The notes beneath the pieces are model-generated. The model did not search any database and was not told where the DNA came from. It saw nothing but the letters and a program-made list of their open reading frames with translations. From Bryobacteraceae bacterium (lineage in GTDB: Bacteria; Acidobacteriota; Terriglobia; Bryobacterales; Bryobacteraceae), in the NCBI GenBank assembly GCA_025980435.1, contig JAICXK010000003.1, forward strand, positions 1 to 56,171: a DNA stretch of 56,171 nt, written 5' to 3'. The position numbers and the translations under genes were made by a program. Positions within the stretch are counted from its first letter, which is position 1; the number at the start of each line of letters is the position of its first letter. Below, one piece after another: positions 35,600 to 43,110 of this stretch.

Positions 35600-36826
35600 A
35601 TGGATCCAACGGGAACCGAAAATCACGAAAGCTCAAGGGCGACGCTACGCATTGAGAAACTGGTGTACGGCGGCGAAGGGCTGGGGCGCATCGATGGCCA
35701 GGTGGTGCTGGTACCATTCGTGCTTCCCGGGGAAGAAGTTTCCGCCGCGACCGAGCGTGTGAAGAGCGGCCTGCGGCGCGGTTCCGCCCTGCAGATCATC
35801 GAGCCCGCTCCGGAACGAGTGATGCCGAAATGCGAGTACTTCGGAACGTGCGGGGGCTGCCACTATCAGCATGCGGACTACGCCTTTCAATTGGAGCAGA
35901 AGCGCCGGATCCTCCGGGAGACGTTACAGCGGGGCGGCGGAATCCGTTACGACGATGAGGTTCCCACGATCAGCGGCGACCCATGGTTCTACCGGAACCG
36001 GGTTCAGCTTCACTTTACAGAGAACCAATCGGGATTTCACCGGGCGGGCTCGCGTGAATTGTGCGCAATCGACCATTGCTATATCGCATCGCCGCTGCTC
36101 GTTGAGGTCATCGCGAAACTGAGCGACGCGGTAAAGCAACGGGAATGGCCTTCGTTTCTGCGATCCATGGACCTATTCACGAATGGAACGGATATTCAGT
36201 TAACGGTGACGGACTCCGACCGGCCGGTCGCGGCGCGGTTCTTCGAGTGGTGTGGAACATTCCTTCCGTCGTTTGCAAGCGGGCCGATATCGTACGCGGT
36301 CGCCGGGCACGACTTTCGAATCAGCCGTGGATCGTTCTTTCAGGTGAACCGGTTTCTCATCGATGCGCTGGTCGAGGAGGTTGTGTCCGAAGCGGAAGGG
36401 CAGACGGCTGTCGATCTGTATGCCGGAGTGGGACTGTTCTCGCTGGCACTTGCAAAGCGATTCCAGGCAGTTGGGGCGGTCGAGCGGGGCGGGCCCGCAT
36501 TTCGGGATTTGGAATGGAACGCGATGCAGAATGCTGCAAATGTCCGATCCGTTCGCGCTTCGGCCGAGGAATTTCTTCGCGGGCTGGGCGAAGCGCCCGA
36601 TCTGATTGTGGCGGACCCGCCGCGAGCCGGATTGGAACGGGCGGCGACCGATGAACTGCTTCGGCTCAAGCCGGAAAAACTGATTCTGGTGAGCTGCGAT
36701 CCGGCAACGATGGCGCGAGATCTGAAAAAACTGGTCACAGGGTATCGGATCGCGCGAATTGCGCTGCTCGATTTATTTCCGCAGACCTATCATTTCGAGA
36801 CGGTCGCCCATCTAGAACGAAACTGA
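35600..36826 (+). CDS. rlmD: 23S rRNA (uracil-5-)-methyltransferase, RlmD/RumA family
   Basis: A 408-residue TrmA/RumA-type methyltransferase methylating uridine C5 in rRNA or tRNA. Domain order: N-terminal TRAM-like OB region (about 12-70, RIEKLVYGGEGLGRIDGQ), an iron-sulfur cluster motif around CEYFGTCGGC, and the SAM-binding domain with DLYAGVGLFSLALAKRF. The catalytic cysteine/base region is SCDPATMARDLKKL, with the conserved DPPRAGL. RlmD is the best fit by the CxxxCGGC cluster; RlmC or TrmA cannot be excluded. The three iron-binding cysteines visible are two in CGGC and one upstream, plus a further one at CAIDHC. Confidence 0.87.
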   Translation: MDPTGTENHESSRATLRIEKLVYGGEGLGRIDGQVVLVPFVLPGEEVSAATERVKSGLRRGSALQIIEPAPERVMPKCEYFGTCGGCHYQHADYAFQLEQKRRILRETLQRGGGIRYDDEVPTISGDPWFYRNRVQLHFTENQSGFHRAGSRELCAIDHCYIASPLLVEVIAKLSDAVKQREWPSFLRSMDLFTNGTDIQLTVTDSDRPVAARFFEWCGTFLPSFASGPISYAVAGHDFRISRGSFFQVNRFLIDALVEEVVSEAEGQTAVDLYAGVGLFSLALAKRFQAVGAVERGGPAFRDLEWNAMQNAANVRSVRASAEEFLRGLGEAPDLIVADPPRAGLERAATDELLRLKPEKLILVSCDPATMARDLKKLVTGYRIARIALLDLFPQTYHFETVAHLERN

Positions 36827-36866
36827 ATGGCCGTAACGGAAGTTCGCCGTGAGATTGCGGGAATCG

Positions 36867-37727
36867 TTAACGTTCGCCCCATTTGAGCTTTTCCCGCAGC
36901 ACGTCGAAGAAGAGCATCTTCGGCGGCCGGATCAACTGAATCGTCTTCGGCGATGCCCGGCAGACAATTCGGTCCCCTCTGGACAACGGCTCGCCCGTTT
37001 GGCCGTCGATGGTCAAATAAGTGCCGTCTTCGCCGTGATTCAAAATCTGGATCACGCTGCTCTCAGGCACAATGACCGGGCGGTTCGTCAGCATGTGGGG
37101 ACAAATGGGCGTGATGCATAGTGCAGCGACCGACGGGAAGATGACCGGGCCTCCGGCGGAAAGGGAATACGCAGTGGAACCCGTGGGCGTGGAAACGATG
37201 AGTCCATCGGCTTTATAGGCTGCGACGAAGTGATTGTCGACGTGAGTATCGAGATCAATCATGCGCGCCAGCTCCGATTTCGTAACAACGACATCGTTTA
37301 GCGCCGAATAGGTCCCGATGGTCCGGCCCTGACGAACCAGCTCGCAATCCACCATGCGGCGGCAGCCGATACGGTGCTCGCCACGCAGGGCGCGCTCGAG
37401 CTCGGGGAATAGGTCTTCGACGGGAATCGCGGTGAGGAATCCCAGATGGCCCAGATTGACGGCAAACAGGGGAATGTTCCGGCCAGCCACGTAGCGGGCC
37501 GCTGAAAGCAGTGTTCCGTCACCCCCGAGTACGACCACAAGATCGGCGCCCTCCGGTAGATCTTCGCGGGAAAAGAACTCAGTCTGATCGGCGTAGCGCG
37601 CGGTTTGCTCATCGCAACGGTACGAGATGCCCCGCTCTTCCAGCCACTCGATCAAGCCGCAAACAATTTCGGCAGCCTGAGCCATGTTCGGTTTTGAAAT
37701 GATGCCTACGGTTTTAATGTTCTGCAT
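36867..37727 (-). CDS. nadK: NAD kinase
   Basis: NadK phosphorylates NAD to NADP using ATP or polyphosphate. The 286-residue enzyme has the signature GGDGTLLSAAR (conserved GGDG), the substrate-binding NE-type segment ALNDVVVTKSELARM and the later STPTGSTAYSLSAGGP. I start at ATG 37727, which places the conserved VGIISKPN start properly; an upstream extension to 37748 is unlikely. It ends a minus-strand run xseB - prenyl synthase - tlyA - nadK, and the gap to tlyA is 27 bases. Confidence 0.95.
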   Translation of the reverse strand: MQNIKTVGIISKPNMAQAAEIVCGLIEWLEERGISYRCDEQTARYADQTEFFSREDLPEGADLVVVLGGDGTLLSAARYVAGRNIPLFAVNLGHLGFLTAIPVEDLFPELERALRGEHRIGCRRMVDCELVRQGRTIGTYSALNDVVVTKSELARMIDLDTHVDNHFVAAYKADGLIVSTPTGSTAYSLSAGGPVIFPSVAALCITPICPHMLTNRPVIVPESSVIQILNHGEDGTYLTIDGQTGEPLSRGDRIVCRASPKTIQLIRPPKMLFFDVLREKLKWGER

Positions 37728-37754
37728 CGGCAACCCGAATCCCTGCAAACGATG

Positions 37755-38495
37755 CTAACGAACGCTCCTTCGGGCATGCAGGAGAAATTCACGATTTCCA
37801 CCCGCGCCTAAGATGGGGCTTTCGATCATCGCGGTAACAAAACCCGCATCCTGAACGGCCCGTGCAACCTTGTCACAAGCCATGGCGTGAGCCTCCGGAT
37901 CGCGCACAATTCCTCCTTTACCAACTCGCGCCCTGCCCACTTCAAACTGCGGTTTGATCAGGATAACCCAGTCGCCATCCGCAGTGAGAAGCGCTGCCAG
38001 CGGCGGCACGAGCAGAGTGACCGATATGAAACTTACATCGCAGGCGATCACGCCGGCCATTTCGCCGATCTCATCGAACGTCAAATACCGGGCGTTGACA
38101 CGCTCATGTAAGATGACGCGGGGATCCGAGCGCAATTTCCAATCAATTTGGCCCGCGCCGGTATCGACGGCATGCACGCGCGCCGCGCCGTGCTGCAGCA
38201 GGCAATCCGTGAATCCGCCGGTAGAGGTTCCGATATCCAGGCAAACTCGTCCGTGGACGGAAATTGCGAAATGGGCCAGTGCGGCCTCCAATTTCACCCC
38301 GCCCCGGCTGACATACTTCAGCGGGTGTTCCAGCTCGAGCCGGCTTTCGGCGGCGATCAGGCGGCCCGGCTTGTCGGCTCTCTGCCCATCGAGTTTCACT
38401 TTTCCGGCCAGGACCAAGGCCTGCGCTTTCTCGCGGGATTCCACCAACTGCCGTTCGACCAACATCAGATCGAGGCGTTGCTTCTTCTGCGTCAC
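37755..38495 (-). CDS. tlyA: TlyA family rRNA 2'-O-methyltransferase
   Basis: A 246-residue two-domain protein: N-terminal S4 RNA-binding domain (about residues 5-65; RLDLMLVERQLVESREKAQALVLAGKVKLDG) and a FtsJ-like Rossmann methyltransferase domain with SAM motif CLDIGTSTGGFTDCLLQHGA. Landmarks VHAVDTGAGQIDWKLRSDPRV and ACDVSFISVTLLVPPL (the catalytic lysine is later, ILIKPQFEVGR) are those of TlyA, which methylates 16S and 23S rRNA ribose. Its stop-start arrangement overlaps the prenyl synthase by four bases. Confidence 0.93.
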   Translation of the reverse strand: MTQKKQRLDLMLVERQLVESREKAQALVLAGKVKLDGQRADKPGRLIAAESRLELEHPLKYVSRGGVKLEAALAHFAISVHGRVCLDIGTSTGGFTDCLLQHGAARVHAVDTGAGQIDWKLRSDPRVILHERVNARYLTFDEIGEMAGVIACDVSFISVTLLVPPLAALLTADGDWVILIKPQFEVGRARVGKGGIVRDPEAHAMACDKVARAVQDAGFVTAMIESPILGAGGNREFLLHARRSVR

Positions 38496-39394
38496 GCTTT
38501 CCGGTACACGATAAAATCCGCAATTTGCCGGAGGCGTTCCGCGCGGTCGTCAAAAGTGCGCAATGCGATGTGCGCGGCCAGGCGCTCTTCTTCGGCCATC
38601 TCGCGCGACCGTGCAAGGCCATAGACGGCAGGAAACGTGATCTTCTGCTGGGCCTGATCCTTTCCCGCAGTCTTTCCAAGCGCCTCCGATGATGCCTCAA
38701 CGTCCAGAACATCATCGATGATCTGGAACGCCAGGCCGACATGCTCGCCGTATTCCGAGAGAGCAGACAACTCTTCTTCCGTGGCGCCCGCGTAGATGGC
38801 GCCCATGCGAACGCTGGCGCAAAGCAAAGCCCCGGTCTTCGCCCGATGAATGGATTCAAGCAGCAGGGCGGTAGGCCGCCGCCGCTCACCTTCGATATCG
38901 TTCACCTGGCCGCCGATCATGCCGCCTACCGTTCCGGCCGAACGAGAGAGCTCTTCGACCAAGCGGATCTTGCGATCCGCGCTTACGCCATGCAACCGGC
39001 TGAGCACCTCAAAGGCGAGCGTGAGAAGCGCATCCCCGGCCAAAACCGCCATCGCATCGCCAAATACTTTGTGGCAGGTAGGGCGGCCGCGCCTAAGATC
39101 ATCGTTGTCGAGCGCCGGAAGGTCGTCGTGAATCAGCGAATAGGTGTGAATCAATTCCAGGGTGCATGCGGCATGCTCGACGCCGCCGGGTGAATCGGAA
39201 ACCGCCCGGGCTGCCGCCATAGCAAGAATGGGACGGATGCGCTTCCCTCCGGCAAATAAGCTGTAGCGCATGGCCCGATGAATCGATGCCGGCTCAACCT
39301 TATCACCGGGCACCCAGTCGTTCAGAGCGCGGTCAACGATCTGAACCTGTTCGGCCAGATAATCCTGTAAGCCGATCTGTTCCGCCTTGGTCAT
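38492..39394 (-). CDS. ispA: Polyprenyl (farnesyl-type) diphosphate synthase
   Basis: A 300-residue trans-prenyl diphosphate synthase adding isopentenyl units to make farnesyl or geranylgeranyl diphosphate. First aspartate-rich motif DDLPALDNDDLRRGRPTCH, second DDVLDVEASSEALGKTAGKD; lysine/arginine of FAGGKRIRP binds substrate. The two residues before the first motif (S-L-I-H just ahead of DD) suggest a short product such as C15, the likely IspA role. I start at ATG 39394, overlapping the xseB stop by four bases; the frame extends to 39496 without support. No dxs is next to it. Confidence 0.9.
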   Translation of the reverse strand: MTKAEQIGLQDYLAEQVQIVDRALNDWVPGDKVEPASIHRAMRYSLFAGGKRIRPILAMAAARAVSDSPGGVEHAACTLELIHTYSLIHDDLPALDNDDLRRGRPTCHKVFGDAMAVLAGDALLTLAFEVLSRLHGVSADRKIRLVEELSRSAGTVGGMIGGQVNDIEGERRRPTALLLESIHRAKTGALLCASVRMGAIYAGATEEELSALSEYGEHVGLAFQIIDDVLDVEASSEALGKTAGKDQAQQKITFPAVYGLARSREMAEEERLAAHIALRTFDDRAERLRQIADFIVYRKA

Positions 39395-39639
39395 TTCGCG
39401 GGCTTTTCGGGATTGAACGGAACCGCAACCGTCTCGGATCCCCGTTTCGTCAGAATCTCTACGCGGGACTCTGCCTCTTCCAGTTGCCGCTTGCATTCAG
39501 TGCTTAAGCGCATGCCGGTCTCAAACAGCAACAGGCTTTGTTCCAGCGGCAAATCGCCTTTCTCCAGTTCCTTGACGATACGCTCCAGTTCCTGCAGGCT
39601 CGCTTCAAACGTGGGTGGCGACGGATTTTCCTCCGGCAT
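39391..39639 (-). CDS. xseB: Exodeoxyribonuclease VII small subunit
   Basis: An 82-residue helical subunit that joins XseA to form exonuclease VII, which degrades single-stranded DNA. The family region is FEASLQELERIVKELEKGDLPLEQSLLLFETGMRLSTECKRQLEEAE. The start is ATG 39639 (earlier in-frame codons give cysteine-rich nonsense). xseA is not in the window, so this end of the operon stands apart from its partner. Overlaps the prenyl synthase by four bases. Confidence 0.93.
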   Translation of the reverse strand: MPEENPSPPTFEASLQELERIVKELEKGDLPLEQSLLLFETGMRLSTECKRQLEEAESRVEILTKRGSETVAVPFNPEKPAK

Positions 39640-39845
39640 CAGTCCATTGTAACGGCCACGCGCGAATGATCGGGAAAGGCGGCGGCCACAAATGCACACG
39701 CATGCACACAAATTTGTGGAGCAAACCGTAACACCAAAGCAACCGCGAGGCCTAAGCAGTTTTGAGCGATATACAGTACGGGCGCTCGTCGTATCCCCTC
39801 ATAAGCTGCCGATACGTGATCTAGGCGGAATGGCGCCTGTTGATC

Positions 39846-40517
39846 ATGGGTAAGCTTATTTTGATTGCATTTGCTGTATCCGGCCTTTTCTCTCCTCTGC
39901 TCGCCGATTCGGTGACGCGTGAATACTACAATCAGGCGGCCTGGGAAAGCACCGTTACTGGCGGCGGTGCACTGCTGAAGGACAACTTCAACAACAATTC
40001 CGTATCGCTCGCGGGCGTATCGGTTGCGTCTTACATCGACTACCATGGGCTGTCAGCCGGAAGCGGCCAGTTCAGCGACGGGGCATGGGCAGACAGCATT
40101 CCCAAATACGGTTTCACCGAGTGGACTTTCAACCAGCCGATTTACGCGTTTGGCGCGGATTTCCAAATGGATATCGAGGATGGCCTGGAGTTTTTAAGCG
40201 GCTTGAATCTCTCCATGCCGAACGCGATGGCGTCTTATGGGAACAACGCGCAAGGGCTCCACTTCGACGGTTTCTATGGATTCATTTCAACGACTCCGCT
40301 TACGTCGCTGATGATTACCTGGGGCAGCAATGGACCGCAGTGCCCCTGTTATGGGCAGTCGTACACGATGGATAATCTCAAAATCTCGACGACCCCGGTG
40401 AATGCATCTGTTCCGGAGCCATCGATGTTGCTGCCTTTCGGCGGCTTGATGCTGACCCTGATGGCCGGTTTGAAACGGGTCAGGCCGAGAGTATCCTCCC
40501 ACCCACGACACTTGTGA
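39846..40517 (+). CDS. PEP-CTERM sorting-signal protein
   Basis: A 223-residue exported protein. An N-terminal signal peptide (MGKLILIAFAVSGLFSPLLA) is followed by a beta-rich region with conserved-looking glycine/tryptophan strands, and the end is a PEP-CTERM anchor: VPEPSMLLPFGGLMLTLMAGLKRVRPR, i.e. P-E-P motif, a hydrophobic helix and a basic tail. Such proteins are processed by an exosortase and exported to the surface in bacteria that make exopolysaccharide. No exosortase is in the window. ATG 39846 is favoured over the TTG six bases earlier. Confidence 0.85.
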   Translation: MGKLILIAFAVSGLFSPLLADSVTREYYNQAAWESTVTGGGALLKDNFNNNSVSLAGVSVASYIDYHGLSAGSGQFSDGAWADSIPKYGFTEWTFNQPIYAFGADFQMDIEDGLEFLSGLNLSMPNAMASYGNNAQGLHFDGFYGFISTTPLTSLMITWGSNGPQCPCYGQSYTMDNLKISTTPVNASVPEPSMLLPFGGLMLTLMAGLKRVRPRVSSHPRHL

Positions 40518-40642
40518 ATTAGAGTAGAGGTATGGCGATCCCCGCCACGCTGCGTCCTTCGCTTTTCGGTTCAGACTAACCGCGCCTTTCGGGCGGCACT
40601 TTCTGTCTGTCGAGTCTGAAAGAGAACTGAGGTATAGATCCA

Positions 40643-41986
40643 ATGACGCAGACCACTGCGAATCCTTTCCTGCCCAACCTTGTAACTCCTCTGCCTGGTC
40701 CGAAGGCGAAAGAGATCATCGAACGTGACCGAGCCGTTTTATCGACCTCCTATACGCGCGACTATCCGCTGGTCATCAAGCGGGGTAACGGAGCGATTGT
40801 GGAAGATGTCGATGGCAATCATTTTCTGGATTTTGCCGCGGGTATTGCGGTCGTCGCCACCGGCCACTCGCACCCGCGCGTAGTGCGCGCCATCCAGCAG
40901 CAAGCCGCTGAGTTCCTGCATATGTCGGGAACGGACTTTTATTACGAAAACATGGTCCGGTTGGCCGAAAAACTGGCAGCTCTAGCGCCCGGCGACACCC
41001 GTCATCGCGTCTACTTCGGCAACTCCGGCGCGGAGGCGATTGAAGCCGCAATCAAGCTGGCGCGCTATGACACGGGCCGCGACAAGTTCATCGCATTCCT
41101 CGGCGGATTCCATGGCCGGACGATGGGCGCGCTTTCCCTCACCGGCAGCAAGGTCGTCCAGCGCCGCGGGTTCCATCCGCCGCTACCGGTGCAGCACATC
41201 CCGTACGCCTATTGCTATCGCTGCGCCTACGGCAAAGAGCCGTCCACGTGCGGTGTCGAATGCGTGAAGGTCCTGGAGGATTCGCTTTTCAAGACCATTC
41301 TTCCCGCCGACGAAGTGGCGGCCATTGTGGTCGAACCGGTGCAGGGTGAAGGCGGTTACCTGGTTCCTCCGAAGAAGTTTCATGAAGAGCTCCGGCGAAT
41401 TGCTGAGAAGTACGGAATTCTGCTAATTCACGACGAAGTTCAGTGCGGGATGGGCCGGACCGGCAGGATGTTCGCCTCCGAGCACTTTGGCGTTGCCCCC
41501 GATATCGTCGCGGTCGCTAAGGGCATCGCCAGCGGCATGCCGCTAGCGGCAACCATCGCCCGTGCGGACGTGATGAACTGGCCTCCCGGCGCCCATGCGT
41601 CTACCTTCGGCGGCAATCCGGTATCGAATGCGGCCGCGCTGGTGACGGTTGAGCTCCTGGAAGAAAGTCTGCTCGAGAACGCAGCCAAGATGGGCGATCA
41701 CATGATGGAGCGCATGCGAACGTGGCCGGATCGCTTCCGTCATGTAGGCGATGTGCGCGGCCTGGGCCTTATGATCGGGATCGAACTGGTAAAAGACCAG
41801 CAAACAAAAGAGCGGGCGCCAGAAATACGCAACGCATTGGAAAAGACGGCCTTCGAGCGCGGCCTGCTGATATTAGGGGCGGGCGCCAACAGTATCCGGT
41901 TGTGCCCGCCCCTGGTCATCAATCGAGACCAGGCGGACTTCGCGCTCGCTACACTGGAGCAGTGTTTGCAGGCCCTGGAACAGTAG
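40643..41986 (+). CDS. Class III aminotransferase, acetylornithine/4-aminobutyrate type
   Basis: A 447-residue PLP-dependent aminotransferase. The PLP lysine is K293 in AVAKGIASGMPLAATI; other landmarks are the substrate region FYYENMVRLAEKLA, the glycine-rich YFGNSGAEAIEAAIKLARY, LIHDEVQCGMGRTG and FGGNPVSNAAAL. The Cys-rich insertion CYRCAYGKEPSTCGVEC is a known feature of a subgroup of family members with broad substrate range (GABA, ornithine, amino-acid racemase-like). So the exact substrate is uncertain. The ATG follows GAACTGAGG. Confidence 0.85.
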   Translation: MTQTTANPFLPNLVTPLPGPKAKEIIERDRAVLSTSYTRDYPLVIKRGNGAIVEDVDGNHFLDFAAGIAVVATGHSHPRVVRAIQQQAAEFLHMSGTDFYYENMVRLAEKLAALAPGDTRHRVYFGNSGAEAIEAAIKLARYDTGRDKFIAFLGGFHGRTMGALSLTGSKVVQRRGFHPPLPVQHIPYAYCYRCAYGKEPSTCGVECVKVLEDSLFKTILPADEVAAIVVEPVQGEGGYLVPPKKFHEELRRIAEKYGILLIHDEVQCGMGRTGRMFASEHFGVAPDIVAVAKGIASGMPLAATIARADVMNWPPGAHASTFGGNPVSNAAALVTVELLEESLLENAAKMGDHMMERMRTWPDRFRHVGDVRGLGLMIGIELVKDQQTKERAPEIRNALEKTAFERGLLILGAGANSIRLCPPLVINRDQADFALATLEQCLQALEQ

Positions 41987-42045
41987 CTGCTGGTAGTAAT
42001 GAAATAGACAAACGGCAGACGACAAAAGACGATCGCCTGCCCCAC

Positions 42046-42654
42046 ATGTCCCACCTGCTGCACTCGCTTCCGGTGTTGGACGTCGGCTGCGGAATTAACA
42101 AATATCCGGGTGCGATCGGTATTGATCGCAACCGGAACACACGCGCCGATGTTATCGCCGATCTCGATCAGTTTCCATTCCCGTTCCGCGACGGCGCTTT
42201 TCGGGAACTCCGGGCCATCCATGTGATCGAGCACGTGACAGACGTAATCCGGACCATGGAGGAGTTTCATCGCCTGCTTGCGCCTGGCGGGCATGCCCTG
42301 ATTGTTACTCCGCATTACACAGACTTCAGCTCTTTTTGCGATCCTACCCACCGCTGGCACCTCAATAGTTTTTCCTTGCGCTACTTCGGTGACGACCACG
42401 GCGGATACGCTTACTACTCGCACGCGCGTTTTGGTGAGATTTCGACGCACGTCCGGTTACTTGCTTTCTGGAGATACCTGGGTTTTGAATTCCTGGTAAA
42501 CCGCTCGTTCCGGTTCCGCCGGTTTTGGGAATTCTATCTCTGCTATCTCATCCGAGGCAAAGTCATCGAATGGCAACTGGAGGCAGTCCACAGGGAGGCA
42601 ACCGAGGAGCATCCGGCTGGTCCCTGCAGCCCGGGCAACTTCTGTGGAAACTGA
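42046..42654 (+). CDS. SAM-dependent methyltransferase
   Basis: A 202-residue class I methyltransferase. Motif I is LDVGCGINKYPGAIGIDRN with the glycine-rich loop, followed by IADLDQFPFPFRDGAFREL (motif II region) and the acidic HVIEHVTDVIRTMEEFHRLLAPGG post-motif, where HVIEH is typical of this family. The substrate is unknown. I start at ATG 42046; longer frames open from 41722 overlap the aminotransferase gene. There is no clear ribosome-binding site, so the start is uncertain. YraN follows 35 bases later. Confidence 0.72.
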   Translation: MSHLLHSLPVLDVGCGINKYPGAIGIDRNRNTRADVIADLDQFPFPFRDGAFRELRAIHVIEHVTDVIRTMEEFHRLLAPGGHALIVTPHYTDFSSFCDPTHRWHLNSFSLRYFGDDHGGYAYYSHARFGEISTHVRLLAFWRYLGFEFLVNRSFRFRRFWEFYLCYLIRGKVIEWQLEAVHREATEEHPAGPCSPGNFCGN

Positions 42655-42689
42655 CGGACGGTGCCCGTCAGTTCCGGCAGCGCCAAACG

Positions 42690-43073
42690 ATGTCGGAAGA
42701 TGCCGCGCTGGGTCGCCGCGGCGAAGATGTGGCTCACCGGTACCTTCAAAAGAAGGGGCTGCGCGTGGTGGCCCGCAATTACAAGCCGGGCAGCGATTCC
42801 GAGATCGATATTATCGCCCGGCAGGGCGATCTGATCATCTTCGTCGAGGTCAAATCCCGCAGCACCCTTGAATTCGGCAGCCCGGACCGCGCGATCGATT
42901 CGGAAAAGCAGAAACACATTGTGCGTGCTGCCCGAGCTTACGTAAACCGCGCCGGCATCGAATGGAACCAGGTTCGCTTCGACACCATCTCGGTTGTCTT
43001 CACAGACCCGCCTTCCATCTTTCATCAGCAGGACGTCTTCTTCGCCGGGCGCGCGATCCCTTCCGCCGATTGA
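42690..43073 (+). CDS. YraN/UPF0102 family nuclease-like protein
   Basis: A 127-residue YraN family protein of the restriction-endonuclease fold. The core is GEDVAHRYLQKKGLRVVARNY, then DSEIDIIARQGDLIIFVEVKSRS, in which the acidic D and the E-V-K triplet make a PD-(D/E)xK motif, and RVVARNY-type residues precede it. The N-terminal ATG 42690 follows an A-rich region. Family members have unclear roles in Holliday-junction-like DNA processing. The C-terminal tail (about residues 100-127) is variable. Confidence 0.9.
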   Translation: MSEDAALGRRGEDVAHRYLQKKGLRVVARNYKPGSDSEIDIIARQGDLIIFVEVKSRSTLEFGSPDRAIDSEKQKHIVRAARAYVNRAGIEWNQVRFDTISVVFTDPPSIFHQQDVFFAGRAIPSAD

Positions 43074-43080
43074 AACGGGC

Positions 43081-43086
43081 TATAAT
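43081..43086 (+). promoter_or_regulatory. Likely -10 box upstream of the M16 protease gene
   Basis: A perfect TATAAT lies 24 bases before the start codon of the M16 gene, right after the yraN stop. I could not find a convincing -35 hexamer at 17 bases upstream, so the promoter is only suggested, perhaps an extended or activator-dependent one. Confidence 0.4.
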
Positions 43087-43110
43087 TGCCCTACTCACCG
43101 CTATATTTTT